Positions 26,649 to 37,089 of a stretch of DNA of 64,000 bases are shown here, piece by piece. Every line of letters starts with the position of its first letter. Position 1 is the stretch's first letter. The translations under genes were made by a program, and so were the position numbers. Location: contig NZ_MPTA01000001.1 in NCBI RefSeq assembly GCF_001939075.1, forward strand, positions 1,054,001 through 1,118,000, read 5' to 3'. This stretch comes from Paenisporosarcina indica. GTDB taxonomy: Bacteria; Bacillota; Bacilli; Bacillales_A; Planococcaceae. The notes beneath the pieces were generated by a model. The model ran no database searches and had not been told where the DNA came from. It saw only the letters and a program-made list of their open reading frames with translations.

Positions 26649-28031
26649 GTGACAATTACAATGGAAAACGTAGTAAGTTTAGCGAAACACAGAGGATTTG
26701 TATTTCCTGGTTCAGATATTTACGGTGGATTAGCCAATACATGGGATTATGGCCCACTAGGAATTGAACTAAAAAACAATATTAAAAAAGCTTGGTGGCG
26801 TAAGTTTGTTCAAGAATCACCTTATAATGTTGGATTGGATGCAGCCATCCTTATGAATCCAAAAGTATGGGCGGCTTCAGGGCACGTTGGAAACTTTAAC
26901 GATCCAATGATTGACTGTAAAAAATGTAAAGCTCGTCATCGTGCAGATAAGCTAATTGAAGATGCATTGGAAGTAAAGGGCATTGAAATGATTGTCGACG
27001 GACTGCCATTTGAAAAAATGGAAGATCTAATCAAAGAACATGAAATTGCATGTCCTGAATGTGGCGAAAAAGATTTTACTGGCATTCGTCAGTTCAATTT
27101 GATGTTCAAGACGTCACAAGGTGTAACCGAATCTTCGTCAAACGACATTTATCTGCGCCCTGAAACAGCACAAGGTATTTTTGTAAACTTTAAAAATGTT
27201 CAACGTTCAATGCGTAAAAAAATGCCATTTGGAATTGCACAAATTGGTAAAAGTTTCCGCAATGAAATTACACCAGGGAATTTCACATTCCGTACCCGTG
27301 AATTCGAACAAATGGAACTTGAATTTTTCTGTAAACCCGGCGAGGATTTGGAATGGTTTGCATTCTGGCGTGAGTATTGCAAAAACTGGTTACTAAATTT
27401 AGGTATGACTGAAAGCAATATGCGTTTACGTGACCATGATGAAGATGAATTATCACACTATGCTTCTGCTACAACAGATGTGGAATACAAATTCCCATTC
27501 GGTTGGGGAGAATTATGGGGAATCGCAGATCGTACAGACTTTGATTTAAAACGTCATATGGAACATTCTGGTGAAGACTTCAACTACATCGATCCTATTA
27601 CAAATGAACGCTATGTGCCTTACTGCATAGAGCCTTCATTAGGTGCAGACCGCGTAACCCTTGCATTCCTGTGCGATGCCTATGCGGAAGAAGCGCTAGA
27701 GGGTGATGACAAACGTACAGTGTTACGATTCCATCCAGCGATCGCTCCAGTAAAAGCAGCGATCTTACCTTTATCAAAAAAACTTGCTGAAGGCGCGGGA
27801 GAAGTTTTTGCGAATTTAAGCAAATCATTCATGGTCGATTATGATGAATCTCAATCAATTGGTAAACGTTACCGTCGACAAGATGAAATCGGGACTCCTT
27901 TCTGTATCACATATGATTTTGATTCTGTAGAAGACGGGCAAGTTACTGTACGTCACCGTGACTCAATGGATCAAACTCGTATGCCAATCGCTGATGTTAA
28001 AGCTTACATCGAAAAACATTTAGAATTTTAA
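26649..28031 (+). CDS. glyQS: Glycyl-tRNA synthetase, single-chain (alpha2) type
   Basis: This is a class II aminoacyl-tRNA synthetase of 460 residues, the dimeric archaeal/eukaryal-like form found also in Staphylococcus and not the two-subunit GlyQ/GlyS of B. subtilis. Visible parts: [14 protein letters not shown] at the N-terminus, [12 protein letters not shown]...CPECGEKDF as a zinc-like insertion, motif 2 FRNEITPG...[14 protein letters not shown], and motif 3 [15 protein letters not shown]. The anticodon domain follows. The start is GTG at 26649 after GGAGGG; a longer frame would overlap the T-box. Confidence 0.96.
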   Translation: MTITMENVVSLAKHRGFVFPGSDIYGGLANTWDYGPLGIELKNNIKKAWWRKFVQESPYNVGLDAAILMNPKVWAASGHVGNFNDPMIDCKKCKARHRADKLIEDALEVKGIEMIVDGLPFEKMEDLIKEHEIACPECGEKDFTGIRQFNLMFKTSQGVTESSSNDIYLRPETAQGIFVNFKNVQRSMRKKMPFGIAQIGKSFRNEITPGNFTFRTREFEQMELEFFCKPGEDLEWFAFWREYCKNWLLNLGMTESNMRLRDHDEDELSHYASATTDVEYKFPFGWGELWGIADRTDFDLKRHMEHSGEDFNYIDPITNERYVPYCIEPSLGADRVTLAFLCDAYAEEALEGDDKRTVLRFHPAIAPVKAAILPLSKKLAEGAGEVFANLSKSFMVDYDESQSIGKRYRRQDEIGTPFCITYDFDSVEDGQVTVRHRDSMDQTRMPIADVKAYIEKHLEF

Positions 28032-28077
28032 TCTCCAAATAATAAAAATAGGACTGTCTAATAAGTTCCTAAAATGA

Positions 28078-28119
28078 AACAGGTGAAGAAAAACGAATCG
28101 TTTTTCTCCACCTGTTTTT
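28078..28119 (+). terminator. Terminator after glyQS
   Basis: AACAGGTG(A)AGAAAAACGA pairs with TCGTTTTTCT(C)CACCTGTT, followed by TTTTTA. Confidence 0.85.
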
Positions 28120-28189
28120 ATGTTTTCACTTGTTTTCCTTTTTATAGCTATGTTGTATATACCCGTTGATTTTTAAACACTTTATAGAT

Positions 28190-28345
28190 TGTAGTGGAAC
28201 GCGTCCGCCTGTTTCTGCATCGCTACGCTAGCTTCGAAACATGAAAGTACGTTGGAACGGAAATCAGCATATTAATATGAAGAGAGCTGCCCTAAAAGTC
28301 ATTTTCTATGACTTTTGGGACAGCCCCGTCTTTATTTTTATTGAA
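28190..28345 (+). repeat. Intergenic repeat fragment with GACTTTTGGGACAGC hairpin
   Basis: GTGGAACGCGTCCGCC and GGAACGGAAATCA-type strings are followed by a hairpin (28287-28324) with right arm ATGACTTTTGGGACAGC and a T-rich tail. No gene is visible. Such strings look like repetitive intergenic DNA of Bacillales, from memory only. Confidence 0.5.
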
Positions 28346-28376
28346 ACGGTCGCTATGAATTCTTGAATGCTGCACT

Positions 28377-28770
28377 ATAATTTAATGAACAAAATGGTGG
28401 GTGCTATGTGACTTCGTTACTTCGCACCCACTTCTCTTTTTTAAAACATCTTGCGGCGTTTAGGCATCCGCGGCTTCCTTGTTTCCTCAATATGGTTTCT
28501 TTTGCTAGTAGTGTGAAATACTCAATCGCATTTAGGGTAGCCCATTTAAAAGTCATTTCGTTCTAAACAAGCGAGCTTTTCTCTATAAAAACAAGGAAAG
28601 GTCCGTTTGTTATTTGTTACACTTCACTAAATTATGTGGTAGCAATCTGCCTAGATCGATCCAGCGAAAGCGCCTTTCAAGTGGTAGCCGGAGCGTTATT
28701 ATAGGGAATACTTAGTCCAGTCTATAATTGGGCAGGAGAAGCTTTGAACACAGGGTTCAGGGGAGTCCCC
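28377..28770 (+). repeat. Dispersed structured intergenic repeat, copy A
   Basis: Hairpin 1 is GTGGGTGC/GCACCCAC (28397-28431) with an inner GTGAC-TTC-GTTAC and a following T run. Hairpin 2 is GCGG/CCGC (28453-28471). A further block, CCAGCGAAAGCGCCTTTC...GTGGTAGCCGGAGCG (28661-28695), and the tail GCTTTGAACACAGGGTTCAG (28741-28760) all have counterparts in copy B at 34.2-34.7 kb. No coding sequence seen. Confidence 0.65.
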
Positions 28771-28794
28771 ATTTTTTTTTACAAAAGAACCATC

Positions 28795-29589
28795 TTACTC
28801 TTCCTTCTCAGGAGCAGTAGACGGATTTTCTTTTTTCGGAAAAAACTGAGGAGATCGATCAAGTTGATCAAGAAATGACCTTGACTTTAATCGAATGCCT
28901 GTTTGTTCTTCATAAATCGTACGCACTATTTTTTTGATGAATATTTTTGTTTCTTTTTTAAGCGACAATCTCCCTACTTGCTCAATTGGTACGGTATAGA
29001 ACGTTCGAATCAATTTTACCTGAGCAGGAGTTAATCGAATGATATATCGATCGACGCCAAAACAGCGATGACATAAAAACCCTATTTGTTGAAAGGAAAA
29101 AGCAAATTCACCATCAGTTGCACTACAATTGGCGCATTGATGTAAAGTCGGATAGATACCGGTCACAGGTAACATCTTCCATTCAACAAACAACGCAATG
29201 GCTTCGGGATCATAGTGTTCAGAGATTGCATGAAGTGCTTGTTGAAGTAGATTGAAAATAGAGGCTTGCGGTGTTCGTTCATCAACTGCCCGGTCGACAA
29301 GTTCCACTATAAAACTCGCATATGCTGTTGCTTCAATATCTTCCCGAATATGTCGATACGATTCTACTTGCTCCCCTTGTTGCATGGTACCCATTCCCCG
29401 TCCTTGTTGAATGAGAAATGAACCATGTGTAAAGGGTTGTGTAATGGCTGCTAAACGACTAGCAGGCTTTTTTGCTCCCCTAGCCATTGCTGTAATCTTT
29501 CCTGCATCTCTCGAGTAAAGTGTAACGATTTTATTCGTTTCACCATAATCTTGCGTTTTTAAGACAATGCCTTCAATACGATTCAGCAT
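28795..29589 (-). CDS. recO: RecO, recombination mediator protein
   Basis: This 264-residue DNA repair protein loads RecA with RecF and RecR. The OB-fold N-terminus (RIEGIVLKTQDYGETNKIVTLYS) is clear. A zinc site is formed by CANC near 152 and CHRC near 174. The C-terminal tail is unusually rich in Pro, Lys and Glu. It lies 18 bp after era; B. subtilis has the small yqzL between them, and it is missing here. It is convergent with glyQS across a repeat-filled gap. Confidence 0.94.
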   Translation of the reverse strand: MLNRIEGIVLKTQDYGETNKIVTLYSRDAGKITAMARGAKKPASRLAAITQPFTHGSFLIQQGRGMGTMQQGEQVESYRHIREDIEATAYASFIVELVDRAVDERTPQASIFNLLQQALHAISEHYDPEAIALFVEWKMLPVTGIYPTLHQCANCSATDGEFAFSFQQIGFLCHRCFGVDRYIIRLTPAQVKLIRTFYTVPIEQVGRLSLKKETKIFIKKIVRTIYEEQTGIRLKSRSFLDQLDRSPQFFPKKENPSTAPEKEE

Positions 29590-29607
29590 CTGTCCACACG
29601 CCCCTTA

Positions 29608-30928
<1,321 letters not shown>

Positions 30929-31294
30929 TCAATTAATAATTTCCATCCACTTTGGTAAAAAGATGAGTATTCCGATTATAGCACTTGCACCAGCAAATAC
31001 AAGAACAGCAGCTGCACTCATATCTTTCGCTCGCTTAGCTAATTCATGGATTTCTGGTGAAGCTAAATCAACTACAGATTCAATTGCCGTATTGATTAAT
31101 TCCAAACTTAACGTACCCGAAATACAAAGAATAATCAGGATCCATTCAATCAAAGATAAATCACTGAACATCCCTGCCAAAATTACGACAACTGCCGCAA
31201 TTAAATGAAATTGAAAATTTCGTTCTTTTTTTCCGGCAAAAAGGAAACCTTCAAAAGCATATTTAAATGAAGAAGCAAAATTAATGTTTTTCAT
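30929..31294 (-). CDS. dgkA: Undecaprenol/diacylglycerol kinase family protein
   Basis: This is a small membrane kinase of 121 residues with three helices. The DgkA signature is ELINTAIESVVDLASPEIHELAKRAKDMSAAAV, with the catalytic glutamate in ELINTAIE. In Gram-positive bacteria this family phosphorylates undecaprenol, feeding the lipid carrier of wall synthesis. It overlaps ybeY by 14 bp. Confidence 0.94.
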   Translation of the reverse strand: MKNINFASSFKYAFEGFLFAGKKERNFQFHLIAAVVVILAGMFSDLSLIEWILIILCISGTLSLELINTAIESVVDLASPEIHELAKRAKDMSAAAVLVFAGASAIIGILIFLPKWMEIIN

Positions 31295-31769
31295 CCTGTT
31301 CCCGTCTCAGTCCAAACGATTGTAAGATGGCCTCTTGTTTTTCCGTCATCTCTTTTTCATCTGCTACTTCCATATGATCATATCCGAGAAGATGTAAAAA
31401 GCCATGAATAGCTAAAAAGCCTAATTCTCTTTCTTCACTGTGACCATAATCTGCTGCTTGCTCTTTCGCTCGCTCAACAGAGATGATAATATCCCCAAGC
31501 ATTCGTGGTGCCCCTTCAATTTCAATGGCCATTTCACCTTCACCAAGCTCTTCCATTGCAAATGATATGACGTCAGTAGGAACATTTTTCCCTCTATAAT
31601 CATTGTTGATTTGTTGAATCTCTTCATTGTTTACGAATGTTACCGATAGTTCACTACCTAAATCAATTCCTTCAGCTTGAGCTGCATGATGTAACATTTT
31701 TTCAATTAGTGCAAGATCTTCAGCATTTAATGATTCTGTTTTGTCGATTAAATCCAATGATAAGTACAT
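31281..31769 (-). CDS. ybeY: YbeY, endoribonuclease/rRNA maturation factor
   Basis: This metal-dependent RNase of 162 residues is implicated in 16S rRNA 3'-end processing and ribosome quality control. The zinc motif HGFLHLLGYDH lies at about 123-133. The N-terminal YRGKNVPTDVISFAMEE is also typical. It lies 12 bp after pgpH. Confidence 0.96.
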   Translation of the reverse strand: MYLSLDLIDKTESLNAEDLALIEKMLHHAAQAEGIDLGSELSVTFVNNEEIQQINNDYRGKNVPTDVISFAMEELGEGEMAIEIEGAPRMLGDIIISVERAKEQAADYGHSEERELGFLAIHGFLHLLGYDHMEVADEKEMTEKQEAILQSFGLRREQDEKH

Positions 31770-31781
31770 GGAACTCCTCCT

Positions 31782-33887
31782 CTATTGTGGGTATTCAATC
31801 CGTGAATGGAAAATACCATTTAACGTTTCACATAACACGCGTTCAATTGTTTTAAGCTCTTTTAATGATAAATCACATTCATCAAACTGCCCATCATGCA
31901 ATTTGTCCTTAATAATCGAAACAACGATTTCTTGGATTTTCTCAGATGTCGGGTGTTTCATAGAACGTACGGCTGCTTCAACACTGTCTGCAATTGAAAT
32001 CACAGCAGTTTCTTTTTTCTGAGGTTTCGGACCTGCATATCGATATTCTTCTTCTTTTGCAGGTTTTCCATCCTCTTTTGCTTTGAAATAAAAATATTTT
32101 AGTAAACTAGTTCCATGATGTTGTTCTGCAATATCAATAATCTCTTTTGGCATTTTATGTTTTTGTAATAATTTCGCACCATCCGTGCCATGGGACAAAA
32201 TGATATCTCTGCTCGTTTCTGGCGGCAGAGAGTCATGAGGATTCGTGTGACTCATTTGATTTTCAATAAAGAATCCTGGTCGTTTGGTCTTCCCAATATC
32301 ATGGTAGTAACAACCAACTCTAGCAAGTAAACCGTCGGCACCGATCGATTCACATGCCGCATCAGCTAAATTAGCAACCATCACACTGTGATGATAGGTT
32401 CCTGGAGTTTCTGTCAGGATCTTTTTTAGTAGTGGATGGTTCGGATTTGATAACTCGATTAATTTCATCGCCGAAAGCAAACCAAAAGCGGTTTCGAAAA
32501 AGGGCAAAAGACCGATTGTCAATGCGCCTGATAATAAACCTGATGTAATCGCAGCAACACCATAAAACAAGTATTCACTCGCTCCGTATTCAGATTGTGT
32601 CATCAACAAATAGAACGCTGTAAATATGACATTAACAACCGCAACAATCATACTCGTTTGAAGTAAATGTGACCTTTTTTCAGCCCCTTGAATGACGTAT
32701 AACCCAGCCATACCACCAAACAAAATATACAGGGCAATGTCCATTTGGAAAACAACTGAGTAGCCTTCTTGGAAGACAACGCCTGCTATTGCTGCAGTTA
32801 AAAATGCCATTAGTACTGCAAATCGTTCATTGATGAGTGAACGGACGAGCATTGGTGCTAAAGCTGTCGGGAATAAAAATGCAATGGTAACGTCAAAGTT
32901 ATTAGATACTAGACTGATTAACTTCATTCCACCTACCGAGAAAATGAAAATGATCATTACTACTACGAATGCCCTTTGACGTTCTTCATTATCTGCATCC
33001 CATTTTGACATTTGCATATAAACGAGCCACATACATAGTACAATAAATAGAATTAAACCTACAATTGGTTTTAGTGAAGATTGATTTGTTAACATCCCGA
33101 CAAGTTCCAGTTGACGGTATACTTCACGATCAACAATTTGTCCTTCTTGAACAATAACTTGTCCTTGTAAAATACGTGTTGGTTCAATACTAGAACGAGC
33201 TTGCTCAACCCGTGCTTGTGTAAGGTCTGTATTCAATAGTTCATTTTCGATTATGCTATAACGTCCGATTAACACTGCTGTTGGCAAAATAGTTCCAGGA
33301 ATCGACATGTTTGCACGAATTCGTTTTTCGATTTCATTTTTCGAATTTGCAACGTCTTCCAATCGAATCGGTTTGCTCATGATATCGCGTATAGAAGTGG
33401 TTAGTGACTCTCTAATGGATTTTAGTGTAGTGGGATTTAGGGCAAGTAGTGATTTAAGAGCATCATCCGTAAAACGAATGCCTTCCCCTTCTGATTCAAG
33501 AATATGAAGGTTTTCTTTTAATGCTACTACTTGTTCTTCAACTGGCTTGTTTTTCAAGCTAGCATCCTCTTTTATTTCTATTACATAATCAAATACTGAA
33601 GTGACGATTGCTGCACGATTATCTGCAATTTCTTCAGAGAATTCATAGACACTCGTTACTTCGTCAGCAGCTCTTTCTCGTTCCTCCTCTGTCTTCACAG
33701 GATCTTCAATCGTTTTAACAGAGCGTATGGTTTCATTTGATAGTTGGAATCGTTCAATATCATATTGATCAGGTCGTACGCCATTTACTAACAATAAGAA
33801 AAGAATTAGTCCAGTTAGAACAATAGCTGAAAGAATAAAAGTTCGATAGCCCACTAGTTTCTGCATTTTTTTATACCAGTTAATCAC
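31782..33887 (-). CDS. pgpH: PgpH, 7TM-HD c-di-AMP phosphodiesterase
   Basis: This large membrane signalling protein of about 701 residues degrades cyclic di-AMP in relatives such as Listeria. Order: one N-terminal helix, a long extracellular 7TMR-HDED domain (about 45-280), seven helices (about 280-480), and a cytoplasmic HD domain with CYYHDIGKTKRPGFF and HGTDGAKLL. I prefer the GTG start at 33887 (INWYKKMQ) because GGGGTG lies just upstream; the frame is open to 33932. It heads the block running through ybeY, dgkA, cdd, era and recO. Confidence 0.93.
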   Translation of the reverse strand: MINWYKKMQKLVGYRTFILSAIVLTGLILFLLLVNGVRPDQYDIERFQLSNETIRSVKTIEDPVKTEEERERAADEVTSVYEFSEEIADNRAAIVTSVFDYVIEIKEDASLKNKPVEEQVVALKENLHILESEGEGIRFTDDALKSLLALNPTTLKSIRESLTTSIRDIMSKPIRLEDVANSKNEIEKRIRANMSIPGTILPTAVLIGRYSIIENELLNTDLTQARVEQARSSIEPTRILQGQVIVQEGQIVDREVYRQLELVGMLTNQSSLKPIVGLILFIVLCMWLVYMQMSKWDADNEERQRAFVVVMIIFIFSVGGMKLISLVSNNFDVTIAFLFPTALAPMLVRSLINERFAVLMAFLTAAIAGVVFQEGYSVVFQMDIALYILFGGMAGLYVIQGAEKRSHLLQTSMIVAVVNVIFTAFYLLMTQSEYGASEYLFYGVAAITSGLLSGALTIGLLPFFETAFGLLSAMKLIELSNPNHPLLKKILTETPGTYHHSVMVANLADAACESIGADGLLARVGCYYHDIGKTKRPGFFIENQMSHTNPHDSLPPETSRDIILSHGTDGAKLLQKHKMPKEIIDIAEQHHGTSLLKYFYFKAKEDGKPAKEEEYRYAGPKPQKKETAVISIADSVEAAVRSMKHPTSEKIQEIVVSIIKDKLHDGQFDECDLSLKELKTIERVLCETLNGIFHSRIEYPQ

Positions 33888-34185
33888 AATATCACCCCAT
33901 CTTCTTCCTACTATCATATCAAGAATTTTCAATCATTACATCGAAATATGTAAAAGAATTAAGAACTATGGGAATTATGAAGATTTCTTGTTGCAGAACA
34001 TGGGATGTTATGTAACTTCGGATTGGGATGTGCAAAAGTACTTTTCGTTTTTCAATATTTGTTTTTTTTCACTAACATTGTTAACAAACTATAAGAAAAA
34101 ACGGGTAATGTGCGCCCGATCCTATAGTAATTTATAGAATTAATCACTGAATCATGAAGGATTGTAGGTCGCTGTGGACGCCTTA
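33888..34185. other. Gap upstream of pgpH
   Basis: Nearly 300 AT-rich bases without a supported gene. The pgpH promoter should be here, but I could not single one out. Confidence 0.4.
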
Positions 34186-34661
34186 CTGCTGCACCCTTAT
34201 GGGCGAATGACTTCGTCATTTCGCCTATACGCTTTTATTCTAGAAATCCTGCGGCGGATGTATGTCCGTCGCTCCCTTGTTTCTTCAATGTGATCAGTGA
34301 TATTGATAATGAAAGAATAGACGACTTTCTTTAACCGACAATCGGTCGAAGATGAAATTTCGACCTCCCATCACCTTCTTTATTTTCATATACTCTCTTA
34401 TAATATGTCATTTTAGTAAGAATTCTGCACTGAATTAGATGGAAGCATTATGTTTTTAGGCAGAACCAGCGAAGGCGCCTTTCCGGTGGTAGCCGGAGCG
34501 AGAAGACTGACAGTGATCTCCTGCCTGGCTTCTGCGGGAGGCATCCACAAAGCGCCAAAGCGTTATACAAAGGAATACTGCTTATTTCCGTCTATAAAGG
34601 TGGACTTCTTCAGTGCTCTATTTAGGATTGGAAGTGCTTTGAATACTGGGTTCTGGTAGTC
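34186..34661 (+). repeat. Dispersed structured intergenic repeat, copy B
   Basis: Hairpin 1 is GGGCGAATGAC-TTC-GTCATTTCGCC (34201-34225), followed by a T-rich stretch. Hairpin 2 is GCGGCGGA/TCCGTCGC (34251-34272). The block CCAGCGAAGGCGCCTTTC...GTGGTAGCCGGAGCG (34466-34500) contains TCCGG/CCGGA, and the tail is GCTTTGAATACTGGGTTC (34636-34653). All four blocks match copy A in the same order and orientation. A 69-codon frame across it is not gene-like. Confidence 0.65.
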
Positions 34662-34688
34662 TCGAATTTTAAAATTTCTTATCTTATA

Positions 34689-34723
34689 ATAAAAAAAACA
34701 GCAGTCTTATTCCGACTGCTGTT
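34689..34723 (-). terminator. Terminator overlapping the end of phoH
   Basis: AACAGCAGTC/GACTGCTGTT with a 7-base loop, then a run of T on the minus strand. The upstream arm encodes the last residues of PhoH, and the stop codon is in the loop. Confidence 0.9.
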
Positions 34724-35669
34724 CCTCATATGCTTGAATAATTTTAGCTACCAATGGATGTCTGACGACGTCACCTTGCTCGAGCATTTGGAAATGGATA
34801 CCGCCTACATTGGACAAAATCTTTTCAGCGACTTTTAGTCCGGACTCTGCACCACGAGGTAAATCTATTTGCGTTTTATCTCCGGTAATTACCATTTTCG
34901 AACCAAAACCTAAACGTGTCAAGAACATCTTCATTTGGGCTTTTGTTGTATTCTGAGCTTCATCCAGGATGACAAAAGCATCATCGAGTGTACGTCCACG
35001 CATATACGCAAGAGGAGCAATTTCAATGGTTCCTCTTTCTAAGAAGCGATCGGTTTGTTCTGTTCCTAGCACATCATGCAGAGCATCATATAAAGGACGT
35101 AAATAAGGATCCACTTTTTCTTTTAAATCGCCAGGTAGGAACCCTAGACTCTCACCTGCTTCTACAGCCGGTCGAGTTAATATAATTCGTTTGACGTGAC
35201 CATTTTTCAATGCTTGAGTCGCAAGTACAACTGCTAAATATGTTTTCCCTGTCCCAGCAGGACCGATACAAAATGTTAAATCTTTATGACGAATGGCATC
35301 AATATATTCGCGCTGTCCAATTGTTTTGGCACGAATCGCTTTGCCTTTTACATTTCTTGCAATTTCAACATCATACAATTCAGCAAAATACTCTAATGTG
35401 CCAGCAATACTCATTTCAATTGCTGTACTGACATCTCGTTGATTAATATTTATACCTTTTCGAATGACTTTTAATAACTGTTCGATTAGTTGTTTGGCAG
35501 TTGCTCTTTTTTCCACATCTCCTACTAGACGAATTGATTCGCCTCTAGTGATGACTTGAACACCCATCTCTCGCTCGATTAATTTCATATTTCCATCAGA
35601 AATTCCTAGCAGTAAGATGGCTTCATTTGGGTCTTGTACATGTAATTCAGTCAATTGTTCTTCCTGCAT
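34707..35669 (-). CDS. phoH: PhoH-family ATPase
   Basis: This cytoplasmic ATPase of 320 residues is related to superfamily I helicases and thought to act in RNA metabolism. An N-terminal KH-like domain (about 1-95) precedes the P-loop GPAGTGKTYLA near 137-147 and Walker B FVILDEAQNTT near 230-240. It follows yqfD by 2 bp in the nfeD-floA-yqfB-yqfC-yqfD-phoH order known from B. subtilis. ATG with AAGGAG. Confidence 0.95.
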   Translation of the reverse strand: MQEEQLTELHVQDPNEAILLLGISDGNMKLIEREMGVQVITRGESIRLVGDVEKRATAKQLIEQLLKVIRKGININQRDVSTAIEMSIAGTLEYFAELYDVEIARNVKGKAIRAKTIGQREYIDAIRHKDLTFCIGPAGTGKTYLAVVLATQALKNGHVKRIILTRPAVEAGESLGFLPGDLKEKVDPYLRPLYDALHDVLGTEQTDRFLERGTIEIAPLAYMRGRTLDDAFVILDEAQNTTKAQMKMFLTRLGFGSKMVITGDKTQIDLPRGAESGLKVAEKILSNVGGIHFQMLEQGDVVRHPLVAKIIQAYEEQQSE

Positions 35670-35671
35670 TC

Positions 35672-36796
35672 TCAGTCTCCTTGGTGTATAGGTCTTTTGG
35701 ATGCGATATTATCATTCATGTAGTACAATACTTTCCCTTTTACTGTATCATTTGTCCATGTTATGTGTAAAATTTTTTCATCCTTAATCTTGCCTTTAGG
35801 TGTAAGTGTTGATGCTGTCCTCATTCTTAGCATGGGGAGAAATGCTTCATTTATCCACTGTTCGCTTACAATAAATTCGGATTTCCCAATAATGGTCTGT
35901 CGTTCAATTCGAAATGCACTCTTTACCAATTCTACAAGATGATCAACACTTTGTGTTTCTTGAAATTTTTTCCAAGCTGGGCGTATTTGAAATAAATTCA
36001 CTTGTTCAGATGAGAATTTGTCATAGACAATTTTAGTTGGCAATTGAAAAGACATTTCGACCCAATAATCAGCAAATACTTGCCCTTGTGCACCTACAAT
36101 AATATCTGTATCTCCTTGTTTCAATACTCCAGTAACCAGAACGTCACCTTTTTTGACTGTTTCATTAATCGGGATTAACCGTTCTCCGGATGTCAGATCG
36201 TAATTAGTAATAACCCCTCTACGAAATGCAACTAAATCTGAAGGTGCTTTTTGATCGCTAGGTTCTCTTGAGATGACTGGTGCGGGTACAGAAGTAATGT
36301 GCATTTTAGAACCCGTGCGCTTGATATGAATCCACGAAAGATCATGATTTTTCGCTAATAGGACTTGTCTAATTTCCGAATCAGAAACGAGTTTACTCAT
36401 CATTTTTCTTTCATTAACTTTAAGATCGTGTAACTCACTAAACAGTTTAACTTGTCTTTCGTCTGAGACATCATCTATTGATATTTGCCACAGGAATAAC
36501 GAGAATATATAAGGAAGGAGGATAAAGCCGAATAAACCAAGTAGCGTCATCCACTGAAACTGAATAATTGAATCCGAATCAGGTCTTGTAAAATGGATGG
36601 GAATCTTATGTTGCTTCCGAATACGGCGAACGATTGATAAATCTTTTTCAAATAAAGTAAAGGAAGTACCTGATTTGTCTTTGGATAATTTTATTATGTA
36701 AACTTTATTTTCTTTTAAAGCTTGAATAAATGCGTAGGTGTGCTCATGTGGCTTGATATGACAGTTAATTTTTCGACCACTTTGTATTTTGGCCAT
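35672..36796 (-). CDS. yqfD: Sporulation protein YqfD
   Basis: This membrane protein of 374 residues has one clear helix (about 83-104, WMTLLGLFGFILLPYIFSL). A short cytoplasmic N-terminal domain precedes it and a long extracytoplasmic domain follows, containing KKGDVLVTGVL. It belongs to the YqfD family, which in B. subtilis is expressed in the mother cell under SigE. It abuts yqfC (start directly after its stop), so the pair is co-translated. Confidence 0.9.
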   Translation of the reverse strand: MAKIQSGRKINCHIKPHEHTYAFIQALKENKVYIIKLSKDKSGTSFTLFEKDLSIVRRIRKQHKIPIHFTRPDSDSIIQFQWMTLLGLFGFILLPYIFSLFLWQISIDDVSDERQVKLFSELHDLKVNERKMMSKLVSDSEIRQVLLAKNHDLSWIHIKRTGSKMHITSVPAPVISREPSDQKAPSDLVAFRRGVITNYDLTSGERLIPINETVKKGDVLVTGVLKQGDTDIIVGAQGQVFADYWVEMSFQLPTKIVYDKFSSEQVNLFQIRPAWKKFQETQSVDHLVELVKSAFRIERQTIIGKSEFIVSEQWINEAFLPMLRMRTASTLTPKGKIKDEKILHITWTNDTVKGKVLYYMNDNIASKRPIHQGD

Positions 36797-37039
36797 TTAC
36801 ACAATATCCATTTTCTTAAGCTCGAATCGAGTTAAATCTTGCACCTTTATTGTAACTTCCTCAACATTCATGGACGAAATACGAGCATCCCCCGCTTCAA
36901 TTAGTAATGTAAATCCCTTTCCATTCAGTTGACAAGCATATGGGCTAAGCATGATTAACTCAAAAGGTCCATTAACACGGATATTTTGAAAGTCCTCAAT
37001 GTGAATAAATGGAGTTAATTGCAAATGATTGTTTAACAA
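36797..37039 (-). CDS. yqfC: YqfC, YabP-family sporulation protein
   Basis: This is a small protein of 80 residues, slightly shorter than B. subtilis YqfC. It has the beta-rich YabP/YqfC pattern (LQLTPFIHIEDFQNIRVNGPFELIMLSPYACQLNG... then IKVQDLTRFEL). The start is TTG with AAAGGAGGT upstream, a strong site. That site lies inside a hairpin followed by a T run, so translation and transcription may both be controlled there. It is paired with yqfD. Confidence 0.82.
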   Translation of the reverse strand: MLNNHLQLTPFIHIEDFQNIRVNGPFELIMLSPYACQLNGKGFTLLIEAGDARISSMNVEEVTIKVQDLTRFELKKMDIV

Positions 37040-37084
37040 AAAGAGACCTCCTTTCCATCAGTGTATGCTGATAGTTAAGAGGTC
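37038..37084 (-). terminator. Hairpin with T run covering the yqfC ribosome site
   Basis: On the minus strand GACCTC...ATCAG (37084 inward) pairs with CTGAT...GAGGTC (ending 37045), then TCTTTTTG. The downstream arm contains the yqfC SD AAAGGAGGT, and the TTG start is at the end of the T run. Confidence 0.6.
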
Positions 37085-37089
37085 ATGAG

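Noticed and set aside
26434-26655. 73-codon minus-strand frame opposite the T-box
   Set aside because: It is antisense to a clear riboswitch, its content follows from the terminator palindrome, and there is no ribosome site.
34450-34659. 69-codon plus-strand frame in the phoH-pgpH gap
   Set aside because: It is the translation of dispersed repeat copy B; the matching block in copy A does not keep the frame.
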